From assembly GCA_045504435.1 (NCBI GenBank), contig JBEULC010000005.1:62001-126000 (forward strand): a stretch of DNA of 64,000 nt, given 5' to 3'. The notes under the pieces were generated by a model, which was given only the letters and a program-made list of their open reading frames with translations, was not told the DNA's origin and ran no database searches. A program made the translations under genes and the position numbers. The stretch is from JBEULC01 sp045504435. GTDB taxonomy: Bacteria; Pseudomonadota; Alphaproteobacteria; WRAU01; Hepatincolaceae. Below, piece by piece: positions 9,997 to 18,545 of this stretch (positions within the stretch are counted from its first letter, which is position 1; each line of letters opens with the position of its first letter).

Positions 9997-10190
9997 TTTT
10001 ATTATTAATCCTCATTTTAAATTAAATCGCTATTACAACTAACATGAAGTTTATTTTTATTTCGAGATATATTAATTTTCTCGGTTATTTCCTCCTTAAC
10101 TTTAACTTAAACGAATACTTTAAATAAAAGAGGAAAATTTTTTAAGATTATCACTAAAGTTTGTAAAAGTTATAGGAAGTTATGAAATTA

Positions 10191-10232
10191 TCATCAATTT
10201 TTCTAAATTAATAAACTTAGAAAAATTGATGA
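10191..10232. repeat. Perfect 16-base hairpin, possible terminator of the phage operon
   Basis: TCATCAATTTTTCTAA (10191-10206) is exactly complementary to 10217-10232 around a 10-base loop. It sits about 530 bases beyond the stop of the minus-strand tail-fibre gene and upstream of the maltoporin gene. It could end phage-module transcription or be a structural element of the duplicated segment. The second copy of the segment has lost the pairing. Confidence 0.75.
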
Positions 10233-10420
10233 AGTAATTTTTATCTTTATTTCTTTATTTAACTTGCAACAATATTTAATCAATTTTATTATCTTTTATT
10301 AACATTTATTATAATATCATAACATTTTTGTCTTTGCAAATTAAATGTTGAGCACAATATTTAAAATTTTGGTAGATTTAAGCATAAGAAAAGAGTCTTA
10401 AAACCTAGAATACAGTTAGC
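10199..10420. repeat. Diverged direct repeat, copy 1
   Basis: First copy of a non-coding duplication. It shares with copy 2 the ordered blocks TTCTAAATTAATAAA, GAAGTAATTTTT, CTTTATTAACATTT-like, TTGAGCACAATAT-like and a closing ATAAGAAAA...TTAAAACCT-like stretch. Spacing is conserved, so this is one segmental duplication and not chance AT similarity. Confidence 0.75.
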
Positions 10421-10457
10421 AATGCAGGTGTTGTAAAAAGTTACTATATTTATTATT

Positions 10458-10683
10458 TTTTTCTAAATTAATAAATATAGAATTGTTAATGAAGTAATTT
10501 TTTACCTTTATTTTTTATTTAATTTTTAAAAAAATTTCATCATTTTTATTACCCTTTATTAACATTTTCTATCAATAAAAGCAACATCTTTGCTTTTACA
10601 AATAAAATATTGAACACAATCTTTAAAATGTTAGTAGGTTTAGGGTATAAGAAAAAGTATTAAACCTTAAAATAAAATTAGGC
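10458..10683. repeat. Diverged direct repeat, copy 2
   Basis: Second copy of the non-coding duplication. It carries TTCTAAATTAATAAA, TTAATGAAGTAATTTTT, CCCTTTATTAACATTT, ATTGAACACAATCTTTAAAAT and ATAAGAAAAAGTATTAAACCT in the same order as copy 1. Many substitutions show the duplication is old. It borders the 3' end of the phage module. Confidence 0.75.
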
Positions 10684-10762
10684 ATAAAAATTAAAGAGTT
10701 GAAGCTTTCTTTATTTTTTATACCTAATATTTTATCTAAAATTTTATGAAATTATATACAGT

Positions 10763-12448
10763 TTAAAAAACGCGCTTAAGAGTTAAACGCAAATAGCCTG
10801 TGTTCGCATAAAGCGGCGTTAAGGCATTTTTTTGAAAACTACAATGCACGCTAGGGGTGGGTGTTACTCCACTAATAAGCTGATCAGAAATATTTAAACT
10901 TAAACCAGCTTTTAATTCATTAGTATTTTCTTTAATACTATCTAAATAGTTATAAGAAGTATCTTCAGTATAAACTATATTATATTTAAAATAAGTACTC
11001 ATGCTTACCGCTTGATGGCCAATCCTATTGGTTAAAGTAAATTTTGTATTGGGCGATAATGGTATATCATAACAAAAACAGTTGCCGTGTACATAATTAT
11101 TTAAGTAAGTGCTTTGCCCTGCAGAATTAAATTTGACTTGCCCAATATAGACTCTTTTAATATTATTATTGTTAAAATCAAACATGCTTAAAGAAGGTAT
11201 ATAAAAATAATCAGAAGGTTGAGTATATTTATCAATCAACATTGCATTGCTATTGGCATAAAAATTAGGATAATGATAAACATAAAAAGGACGATTATTT
11301 GTAAAGCCCACTTGAATTTTTTGATTATCTTTTAAATCCGCGTAAATATAATAAACCTTATCAGCTATTGGGGGGAAGCTAAGTGTTGTTCTAGTAGTTA
11401 AAGCTATTTTTAGTGAAAGATAATTATATGTAAAAGAAATTAATAAAGGGTTTTCTGTAGTGGCTTCAATTTTTAGCTTAAAAGGCCCTTCATAAACTAA
11501 ATGTCCCGCTAAGCCATCGCTGTCTAAAGGCCCTTTTAAAATACAATGGGGGCTACTAAGATCTTGAGCCAGTGGTAGCCCAGCAATTTGCGCACTATTT
11601 TGCACTTTAGCGTTTAAACTTTCAATAGCCTCTTGGATAGTGCCGCCACTAGTAAAAGAGGTGTCTTGATTATTATATTTAATATTTTTAGCTTCTAAGC
11701 TGGCGGTAAAACTGGTAAGAATAGTAAGATTTTCTTGTAAAATATCACCATTGGCATTATTAGTATTATAAACATAATCAATGGCCTCTTGGATATTTTT
11801 AGCAGGTACAATTCCTTGATAATTAATTTCTGCGGCACTAATTATAAGGTTGATCTGCTCATCATTTTCATTGATTCCGTTTTCATTGGTGCCATTTATC
11901 TCACCTTGAGGACCTGTAACAAAAGCATTATAATCCGCCTGCAGGCTTCTTACCTTATTTTCTAAATCATTAAATCTATCATCTATATTAGCTTCAGAAT
12001 TAATTAAGCTTCCATTATCCTTCCAAATTAAAGCTTTACCTGGGCCACAGCTAGGCAAAAATAATTCATCTACCATATTTGCGCCTAGCTTAATTGTTTT
12101 ATTTAGATTAGCTTGTAAAAAAATTTGATTTTCTAAAAAATTATCTAGCTCTAAATTTAATAGTTCGGGTTTGATTTGAGTAAAATTTTGAAAATCAGTC
12201 TTTCTTTTCATATTTACAACTCTTTTAAGCATTACCGTTTTTGGTTTAAGAAACTCACCAACTGCATAAAAAAACTCTATGGTTTTAGTAGTTTTATCTA
12301 AATCTTGTACCAGATAATCGCTACCTAGCACAGCTTTTTGATTTTCTATGTATACCTCAAGTTCTTGGGGAAAATTAATCTTAAAAGAACATACAAATTT
12401 ACTTTCGCCTCGGGATAGATAAGATATATAATTTTCTTCAGCTAGCAT
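10763..12448 (-). CDS. Phage tail fibre protein (T7-type N-terminal domain)
   Basis: Last gene of the phage module, 561 residues from the chosen start. The first 130 or so residues (AEENYISYLSRGESKFVC...DYLVQDLDKTTKTIEFFYA...PKTVMLKRVV) match the T7 tail-fibre N-terminal module that attaches the fibre to the tail tube. A short coiled-coil-like part with ANIDDRFNDLENKVRSLQ follows, then long repeats rich in Asn/Ile. The C-terminal half would carry receptor binding. I start at the ATG at 12446-12448 (MLAEEN) because GAGG lies 8 bases upstream; an ATG at 12467-12469 adds seven residues. Confidence 0.82.
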   Translation of the reverse strand: MLAEENYISYLSRGESKFVCSFKINFPQELEVYIENQKAVLGSDYLVQDLDKTTKTIEFFYAVGEFLKPKTVMLKRVVNMKRKTDFQNFTQIKPELLNLELDNFLENQIFLQANLNKTIKLGANMVDELFLPSCGPGKALIWKDNGSLINSEANIDDRFNDLENKVRSLQADYNAFVTGPQGEINGTNENGINENDEQINLIISAAEINYQGIVPAKNIQEAIDYVYNTNNANGDILQENLTILTSFTASLEAKNIKYNNQDTSFTSGGTIQEAIESLNAKVQNSAQIAGLPLAQDLSSPHCILKGPLDSDGLAGHLVYEGPFKLKIEATTENPLLISFTYNYLSLKIALTTRTTLSFPPIADKVYYIYADLKDNQKIQVGFTNNRPFYVYHYPNFYANSNAMLIDKYTQPSDYFYIPSLSMFDFNNNNIKRVYIGQVKFNSAGQSTYLNNYVHGNCFCYDIPLSPNTKFTLTNRIGHQAVSMSTYFKYNIVYTEDTSYNYLDSIKENTNELKAGLSLNISDQLISGVTPTPSVHCSFQKNALTPLYANTGYLRLTLKRVF

Positions 12449-12493
12449 TTTTTTCCTCATTTTTGTCATCTTAGTTAATTGCTCATATAGATA

Positions 12494-12850
12494 TTAAGCA
12501 AAATATTTAAAAATATAAGAGAATGCCGTTTTCATAATATCGGGTTTGTTTTGGTTTTTTTTATTTTTTTTGATAATCGCATCATCTATGGATTTATCTT
12601 TATCCTGATTATTTTCCAAAAGATCAGTTTGAGCTTCATCATTTATTTTGTTTATTTCTTGTTGTTTAAGACCATCTAAATAATATTTAATATCTTCTTT
12701 AGTGCCGCTTGTGCCTACTTTAGCTGAAGTGTTATTTAATTTAGAATAATTGAGTATAGTATCATTATAAAGCTTGCTAATGGCCTGGTTAGATTTATCT
12801 AGAATGTTTTTCCTTTTTTTACCATAATAATTATAAATATCATTAAACAT
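12494..12850 (-). CDS. Hypothetical small phage-module protein
   Basis: 118 residues, strongly charged and rich in Lys, Asn and Asp, with no membrane segment except a weakly hydrophobic C terminus (TAFSYIFKYFA). The ATG is preceded by a good GGAGAAAATT site. It lies between tail tubular protein B and the tail fibre on the same strand, so a role in tail or fibre assembly is plausible. I do not recognise a family. Confidence 0.6.
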   Translation of the reverse strand: MFNDIYNYYGKKRKNILDKSNQAISKLYNDTILNYSKLNNTSAKVGTSGTKEDIKYYLDGLKQQEINKINDEAQTDLLENNQDKDKSIDDAIIKKNKKNQNKPDIMKTAFSYIFKYFA

Positions 12851-12889
12851 AATTTTCTCCTTAGGATTTTTAATTTACTATTTTTTAAT

Positions 12890-13705
12890 TTAAGAATTTT
12901 TTAGAAGCACTCTAGCTTTTATAGATAAAATATTTAGATTAAAAGGTTTATACTGAATTAAAGTTACAGTGGGGCTACTATGCCAAGGAAAATCCACATT
13001 AAACGAAAAACTTTGATGATTATAAGACTTAGCATCAGTTAAAAAACTAATTTCTTTTAAAGTAGACTCCTTTAAGTAAGGGTCAGGTATGTCATTACTT
13101 AAAAAGAGCTGTTTAGTATCTCTTAGGCTTAAAGTTACAGATTCTACTTTTTTATCTAGACCTAAAGTATTATAACTGTGACTTTCTTCCAAAGGTTTAC
13201 TTTGATAAATCGCTTTAAAATTATATCCACAGATTACTTTTTGATCGTTGTATTTATTATGGGTAAATATTACTTGATTATCTAAAATTTTATAGCTACC
13301 AAAGTAAAGATTATTATCTTGTGAGATTATTTCAAACTGATCCCCATTATAATTAGATAAATCATTTAATTGATTGTTATGGAGATTGGTTGTGAAATAT
13401 GCATCAAGATAATAAAAATTTACTGAATTTGTGGTGTCTGTAGAGTCATTTGGGGAAAAATTATAAAGATCTTCAAAATCCTTAAACTCTATGGCCTCTA
13501 AAAAGATCTGAGATTTTTGATTAATCTTTCGGTCTACTTGTAGCCACAGCCATTGGGATTGACGATTATAAGAGGTAGCAAAATTTAAAACTTTAGCTTG
13601 ATTTCCTCCTAAAATATGTTGATTCCAAGCATAAATTTTTCCAACTTCGCCTTGCAAAATTGTGGCACAAGCAAGTGTGCCATTTTCCAGCAAGATCCAT
13701 AACAT
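12890..13705 (-). CDS. Phage tail tubular protein B, C-terminal part (after frameshift)
   Basis: C-terminal portion of a T7 gp12-like tail nozzle protein. The first Met is at 13705, but the frame is open upstream to about 13930 and encodes in-register family sequence (STDFLTFYVGYHNKDIF...DHPFKMLWILLENGTL). The region LWILLENGTLACATI is a hallmark of this family. It joins the upstream gene at 13855-14952 after a single frameshift near 13915-13935. The combined protein would have about 685 residues. It probably is not translated from its own start. Confidence 0.8.
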   Translation of the reverse strand: MLWILLENGTLACATILQGEVGKIYAWNQHILGGNQAKVLNFATSYNRQSQWLWLQVDRKINQKSQIFLEAIEFKDFEDLYNFSPNDSTDTTNSVNFYYLDAYFTTNLHNNQLNDLSNYNGDQFEIISQDNNLYFGSYKILDNQVIFTHNKYNDQKVICGYNFKAIYQSKPLEESHSYNTLGLDKKVESVTLSLRDTKQLFLSNDIPDPYLKESTLKEISFLTDAKSYNHQSFSFNVDFPWHSSPTVTLIQYKPFNLNILSIKARVLLKNS

Positions 13706-13854
13706 TTTAAATGGATGATCAATTAATAAAATATCCTTAATTTTTGAGGTAAATAAATGTTTAGCTGTAAAATTAACCTGCTGTAGATTTATTAATTTAT
13801 CCTCAAGAATTTCTACAGAAAAAATATCTTTATTATGATAACCTACATAAAAAG

Positions 13855-14952
13855 TTAAAAAATCCGTGCTGATAACCTTATTGCTGCTTTTAACGCTACT
13901 AATTTTATTAAGGCCATAATTATAGCCTGATCAGCTTTTAACGAAGTTGCAGTAAATACTCCTTCTTGAGTGCCGATAATTACATTATCTTTATTAGAAC
14001 TTAGCCATAAAATTTCTTTACCTTCTGGAATATTTAAGGTAATAGAATTTTCATCGGTAATAATATCGCTGCTAATCTCATTAACTATCGTATTAGTGGT
14101 GGGAGCAAAATTTTCATAATCCCATAATTTAGATATCCATAAAGTTTTTTTATTAGCTTTATTTTTAGCGCAGTATAAGCGGCCATTAAAAATTACCGCC
14201 AATTCAGGAAAACCTTGGGAATCATTCCACGCTGATAATCTAAAATCTTTAGAAGCGTTAATATCAGCAAAATTCTTAATAATATTTACATGCGCAGTTT
14301 TTGGATTAATAAAACTTACAATCTTGGCTATACCCCAAATGCCCTTATGTAGTATTCTTACTAAAGTGCCTTTAGTATCAGCAATTGAAAATATATCAGC
14401 AGTTGCTGTTAAGGTTTTATTACTTCCTGATGTAGCACTTAAAGTTAAAGCAGTTGAGGTTTTATTAATGTTTTGATAAGGACCATCGATAAAATCCATA
14501 TAACTAAGTGTAAAATTATAATCATTATCCAATTTAATTTTAACTGGCTCCACTGAAGCGCTAAAAAAATAAAATATATTGTTAGCCTCATCTAAAACAT
14601 AGTTTAAGCTCTTTACCTCCTTCACAGTTTCCCAAGGAGTACTTATGGTATAAGCAGTATTGTTTTTGATTAAAGAAATACCATTTAAATAAAATTTAAA
14701 GACCTTACTATAAATTTCTATTAAAATATTATTGTTATTATGCTCAAAAGCTATAAGCTTAATCTCTTTACCCTGATAAATAATTTGTAAAAATTTGCTG
14801 CCTGGCCTTTTTACTAAAGGTCCATAAGGAGTTATCAGAAGATTTGCTATTTTTTTAGAAGCTTCTAGATAATTATAGTCTTTATTAGCATAGTTAATAT
14901 AATCTGATACTTCTCCTAATTTAAAGGATGCGATAATATTCTCAAATTTCAT
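13855..14952 (-). CDS. Phage tail tubular protein B, N-terminal part (frameshifted)
   Basis: N-terminal 365 residues of a gp12-like tail nozzle protein. Features are KFENIIASFKLGEVSDYINYAN at the start, the GPLVKRPGSKFLQ signature near residue 50 and AVIFNGRLYCAKNK followed by LWISKLWDYENF. The last 15-20 residues (MALIKLVALKAAIRLSARIF) do not fit the family. In the other frame the same DNA reads YGLNKISSVKSSNKVIST and continues into the downstream part. The start has AGGAGC eight bases upstream. The gene is broken or contains a sequencing indel. Confidence 0.83.
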   Translation of the reverse strand: MKFENIIASFKLGEVSDYINYANKDYNYLEASKKIANLLITPYGPLVKRPGSKFLQIIYQGKEIKLIAFEHNNNNILIEIYSKVFKFYLNGISLIKNNTAYTISTPWETVKEVKSLNYVLDEANNIFYFFSASVEPVKIKLDNDYNFTLSYMDFIDGPYQNINKTSTALTLSATSGSNKTLTATADIFSIADTKGTLVRILHKGIWGIAKIVSFINPKTAHVNIIKNFADINASKDFRLSAWNDSQGFPELAVIFNGRLYCAKNKANKKTLWISKLWDYENFAPTTNTIVNEISSDIITDENSITLNIPEGKEILWLSSNKDNVIIGTQEGVFTATSLKADQAIIMALIKLVALKAAIRLSARIF

Positions 14953-15017
14953 TTTATGCTCCTGCTTAACTATTTGTCTACTTAATCACTTAAGTGGGGA
15001 ATTTTATAATTAAAGGT

Positions 15018-15653
15018 TTAACTGTAGCGTGAAATAATCCAACTTGGCTCCTCTAAAATAAGCTCCAAAGTATTTTCACCCTCCTTTGAATCCAAAGAAG
15101 CTAGCTTTTTGTATTCTTCTTCATATAATTTTTTGAGATGGATAATTAAAGTAAGATTATCCAGTAAGTTATATCCCATTTCTGCAGCTAATTTTAAGGT
15201 AATTAAATAGGATAATCCTAAAGACACTTCTTGAATTGACATATCGCTAATATATTTTAATTTTACCTTGCCCGCATTATTAAATAAATAATTGCCATTT
15301 TTAATATAATTAGATGTATGAATAAAAGAATTGTTGTTTATGGCAGTTACTTCTAAAATTCTTAAGCAATCCAAAGGCAACAAAAATTTATAAGAGTAAG
15401 CTTTATTATTTTCTGGCTGCTGTGGAGCTTTATGATCTATTAAATGCATTAAATTAATGTATTTAATAGAGTTTTTCCACGGATAAGAAACAAGTACTTC
15501 TGCCTTTACCATAGGGTACAAAAACTTACATAAATTAGCTTCTTTGCTGTCTTCATAAAATGAGCTAATACCAGCTTGCTTAAGCAATTTTAAAGCGCGA
15601 TTACATATATGAAGATCACTGTTACCAAAGTTGCTATTTTCATCTATTTGCAT
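15018..15653 (-). CDS. Phage tail tubular protein A / head-tail adaptor
   Basis: 211 residues resembling T7 gp11-like tail tubular protein A, which forms the ring between portal and nozzle. Supporting signatures are LHICNRALKLLKQAGISS (family N-A-L..LG..pI.S), ANLCKFLYPMVKAEVLVSYPWKNS (W after HP/YP) and YSYKFLLPLDCLRILEV (Y.LP.DCLR). It sits directly before tail tubular protein B, as in podoviruses. The start has AGGAAGTAAG. Confidence 0.8.
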   Translation of the reverse strand: MQIDENSNFGNSDLHICNRALKLLKQAGISSFYEDSKEANLCKFLYPMVKAEVLVSYPWKNSIKYINLMHLIDHKAPQQPENNKAYSYKFLLPLDCLRILEVTAINNNSFIHTSNYIKNGNYLFNNAGKVKLKYISDMSIQEVSLGLSYLITLKLAAEMGYNLLDNLTLIIHLKKLYEEEYKKLASLDSKEGENTLELILEEPSWIISRYS

Positions 15654-15749
15654 CTTACTTCCTGTGAATATTTTTAAAGACTTATTAAATAAGGAACACT
15701 TAAATAAGGAACAATAGCTGCTCCTTATTTAAGCTTAGTAGCCCCTTGC

Positions 15750-16649
15750 TTACTCTTTACAAAGAATTTCAACAACTTTACGTTCATCCATACGTGTAGC
15801 GCCACAAGATAAAGAAGCATATACCTGAGTAGCCATTCTTTTATCCGCTCTAATGCTGATATCAGTTTTGATATCTCCTGCTAAAGCAAGTAAAAGCCCT
15901 GATTTTGCATAACAAACGATACGGCGTTCGCCGTTTTCATTTTTTGGTAATAAGGCAGAGCTCACCCTTTTAAAATTAAAACCCATAAAGGTATTGATTT
16001 TACCATCTACTAGAGATCTTACTGAGTTATAATCATCTGAAGTAATTTCGGTGGTTTTTAAAAGATCATTTACCTGTTTAGCGGTTACAATACAGTATTG
16101 CTCTTCATCATCATCCACATCGGCATCATCTAAAATTTGACGTGCCATACGCAACTTAGCTAAGGTTAATCCACTGCCTGCTGTGGCAGATTTCGCCTGA
16201 ACTCCTTCAGTATAATCAGCTTTAATAGTTTGCGAAGCTGGCAAAGGTACTGCTACATCGCCTTTAACTCCTGTCCAGGCAATGCCTAAAGCCGCTTCTA
16301 AAATTCTGGTATCTTTTTTTCTTCCCAAAGCATAAGCAGCATTTAAGGCATAAGCAGATGTAGGATCTGAAAGCATTTTTAGCTGATCTTCTTTATCTAT
16401 TAAATCACCCCAATCAGAGGTAATTAAAGTTACCATTCTCCTATCATATTGGGTTTCAATTAACGGGGTATTGCCATGCCTTGAGGTCACGTCTATGGCC
16501 TCAGTAGGAGCAATTCTGTCATAAAAATATCTTTGGGTATTTTGAATTTCTTCTCTTACACAAATAGCTAACTTTGAACCTTTTTGTTGTAGATTTAACG
16601 TTACCGCGTGATTATAACCTTCTTTTAAAACTGGTGATATATTAAACAT
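15750..16649 (-). CDS. Phage major capsid protein
   Basis: 299 residues, the size of a podovirus major capsid protein, with the expected position after the scaffold-like gene. It contains IAPTEAIDVTSRHGNTPLI, TLITSDWGDLIDKEDQLKML, a Gly/Ala-rich middle and the terminal RKVVEILCKE. The pattern fits the capsid family of BPP-1-like phages; I assign it by context and general resemblance. The frame is intact with no internal stops. Codon use is a little less AT-biased than in the small genes nearby, as expected for an abundant product. Confidence 0.8.
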   Translation of the reverse strand: MFNISPVLKEGYNHAVTLNLQQKGSKLAICVREEIQNTQRYFYDRIAPTEAIDVTSRHGNTPLIETQYDRRMVTLITSDWGDLIDKEDQLKMLSDPTSAYALNAAYALGRKKDTRILEAALGIAWTGVKGDVAVPLPASQTIKADYTEGVQAKSATAGSGLTLAKLRMARQILDDADVDDDEEQYCIVTAKQVNDLLKTTEITSDDYNSVRSLVDGKINTFMGFNFKRVSSALLPKNENGERRIVCYAKSGLLLALAGDIKTDISIRADKRMATQVYASLSCGATRMDERKVVEILCKE

Positions 16650-16693
16650 GTTGCCTCTTTAATTTAATAATGGTGATTAGTTAATATTGTTAA

Positions 16694-17308
16694 TTACATA
16701 CCTTGGGCAATAATTGCATTAAGCATATTCAGCTTTTTAATTGCTTCTTTGTGGCCTAAACTAGTTTTTCTAGTTATATCTTCCATAAAGGTTTTATCGC
16801 GTGTTAATTTAGCTCTTTGTTGTAAAGCTATTTCTGGAGTTAAAGCAGTTTGTTGGGGTAATGTATTTAGATTTTTGTCTTCAGATAATAATTCTCCCAA
16901 ATGCACCATTTTATTTAAAAACTTTATTTCATCTAGATCATTTAAATCATCTTCATTAGTGATATTTAACCAATTAAAGGCTCTTTTAGCTAGCAACACC
17001 TTAGATTTGGTACTATCTTGCCAAATATTTTGGAGTTTTTGCTTTAACATTTCAGCCTCTTGAGTAAGCTGTTTTTCAAAATCTTGCACTTTGCCCATAT
17101 AAAAATCAATAATTTCTTGGTTTAGTAAAGTCGTAGTTGCTTCTGATAAGTTGGCTTTAATAAAAGTAGCCTTTAAAAAATTTTGTACATCTTGGGGCAG
17201 TATGTTATCTTGAGTATTACCATCAGCTAGTGAGCTTAAAGTAGTACCTGAATTAGGGACTGAATTAGGATCTAAGTTGGGATCTGAGTTGGGAGCTTTA
17301 TCTCGCAT
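16694..17308 (-). CDS. Phage scaffolding-like protein
   Basis: 204 residues just upstream of the capsid gene, the usual place for a scaffolding protein. The N terminus is a low-complexity Asn/Pro/Ser repeat (NSDPNLDPNSVPNSGT) encoded by short imperfect DNA repeats. The middle (residues 70-120) is predicted coiled coil (VQDFEKQLTQEAEMLKQKLQN). The ATG has a full AGGAGGAAA ribosome site. No catalytic motif is visible. Function is inferred from position, size and coiled coil. Confidence 0.65.
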   Translation of the reverse strand: MRDKAPNSDPNLDPNSVPNSGTTLSSLADGNTQDNILPQDVQNFLKATFIKANLSEATTTLLNQEIIDFYMGKVQDFEKQLTQEAEMLKQKLQNIWQDSTKSKVLLAKRAFNWLNITNEDDLNDLDEIKFLNKMVHLGELLSEDKNLNTLPQQTALTPEIALQQRAKLTRDKTFMEDITRKTSLGHKEAIKKLNMLNAIIAQGM

Positions 17309-17462
17309 TAATTTCCTCCTTAATTCACTGGTTATGAGTTACCTAAACTTTTTAATTTCTATTATTTATCTTAATATTATTAACTTACATGAGCCCTCCT
17401 TTCTTTATAAAGATCTAGCAGCAATCAATTTAGTAGCTTTTCAGGGGAAATTTGGGCCATTT

Positions 17463-17690
17463 CTAAAATGTGTAAAATACATCTCGTGCCCCTTCATTAA
17501 AAGCAGTTTGGTAAGGATCATTAACTATGAAGCTAGATTTTTTAAAATTACAATAGCAGGCTAAATCTTTTAAAATAAGTTGTACCTTTTCATCATCTAG
17601 ATCAAAAGTTTCTCGCCAAGCATTGATAGCAAGGGCAGCTTTATCTTTACCAAATAATAAATTTATCCAAGTTATGCCATTTTGCATCAT
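17463..17690 (-). CDS. Bbp19-like small phage protein
   Basis: 75 residues between portal and scaffold genes. The pattern FDLDDEKVQLILKDLACYC followed by VNDPYQTAFNEGARDVFYTF resembles the Bbp19 family of Bordetella phage BPP-1 and related podoviruses (F..G..VL.DL ... DP..T.F.EG.R.V). Its role in virions is not well known. Context agrees with the family's usual location. Confidence 0.6.
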   Translation of the reverse strand: MMQNGITWINLLFGKDKAALAINAWRETFDLDDEKVQLILKDLACYCNFKKSSFIVNDPYQTAFNEGARDVFYTF

Positions 17691-17715
17691 TTACTCCTAT
17701 ATTAATTATTGTTAG

Positions 17716-18543
17716 TTAGTTAGTGGGGGTAGACTTATTATGGATAGATTTATTAAATAAATTTTCTGGCACCCCGTTACCTTCAGCGATTAGCTTTACC
17801 ACCTCTAACCAATCAAAGGCCTGAACCACATTAGGATCAAATTGTTTAAGCGTATTAATTACACTGCCAAGTTGCTGCATACCAATACTATCCACCATTT
17901 TTTGATACCTATTCCAAGGACCAAAAAAATCAATCTCAATATTATTAATATCAACCCCTTTAGGCGGGTTAGGCAATAAACCTAAACGTTGCATAATAAA
18001 ATATTGTCGTTTTAAAAGAGGATAAAGAAATTCCGTTTGAATTCTGGCAATTTTAGATCCCAAAATCCTTAATTTTTGCTCATTAACTGATACTACCTCG
18101 GTGGCTGTAGCATTATTAGAGTAATTAAACATCAGCAAAGAATTGTAAAAAGCTTCGCGGATAGAGGCTCTTCTTTGCTCTTGTAAGGTATAAGTATTAG
18201 ATAAATCTCCTCCTAAACTTAAAGGTTTTAGAAGTTGATTGCCCGTAATAGGATCTATCCCACCATAAATTATTCCTCCAGGCACGCTTCTAATACCTTG
18301 AATAGCGCCCTCATTGGGGGCTAAAATTGGTGGATCTACTTGCTTTTGTGCTGCAATTAACATGGTTTTGCTTATAGAATTTATCATTTTAATATCTGGC
18401 ATTGCCGCCATTGCCGGGCTTTGTCCATACTCCTGATAGGCATTGGTGTACCATCTAGTGATCATATAAGGGAACTCATAATAGCCACTTTTTAAGACTA
18501 TTTCTTTAGAGGTAACATCAATATAATAAGAAGAATGGCTCAT
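17716..18543 (-). CDS. Phage portal protein, C-terminal part (after frameshift)
   Basis: 275 residues matching the C-terminal half of podovirus head-tail connector (portal) proteins. SGYYEFPYMITRWY, YGQSPAMAAMPDIKMINS and the later SLLMFNYSNNATATEVVS are typical. The Met at 18543 has no convincing ribosome site. In the family the sequence runs on directly from the upstream part (..GHTIF then SHSSYYIDV). This is the second half of one gene split by a shift at the A5 run at 18552-18556 (T5 in the transcript sense). Confidence 0.85.
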   Translation of the reverse strand: MSHSSYYIDVTSKEIVLKSGYYEFPYMITRWYTNAYQEYGQSPAMAAMPDIKMINSISKTMLIAAQKQVDPPILAPNEGAIQGIRSVPGGIIYGGIDPITGNQLLKPLSLGGDLSNTYTLQEQRRASIREAFYNSLLMFNYSNNATATEVVSVNEQKLRILGSKIARIQTEFLYPLLKRQYFIMQRLGLLPNPPKGVDINNIEIDFFGPWNRYQKMVDSIGMQQLGSVINTLKQFDPNVVQAFDWLEVVKLIAEGNGVPENLFNKSIHNKSTPTN

Positions 18544-18545
18544 AT

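Larger units (their letters stand above)
9997..10762. other. Intergenic region with duplicated non-coding segment
   Basis: 766 bases between the maltoporin gene and the end of the phage tail-fibre gene. It contains the maltoporin leader, a perfect hairpin at 10191-10232 and two diverged copies of a roughly 225-base segment, annotated separately. No protein-coding frame is present. Confidence 0.7.

Noticed and set aside
10061..10700. CRISPR array
   Set aside because: The repeats here are only two diverged copies of about 225 bases, with no regular short spacers. No cas genes occur in the window.
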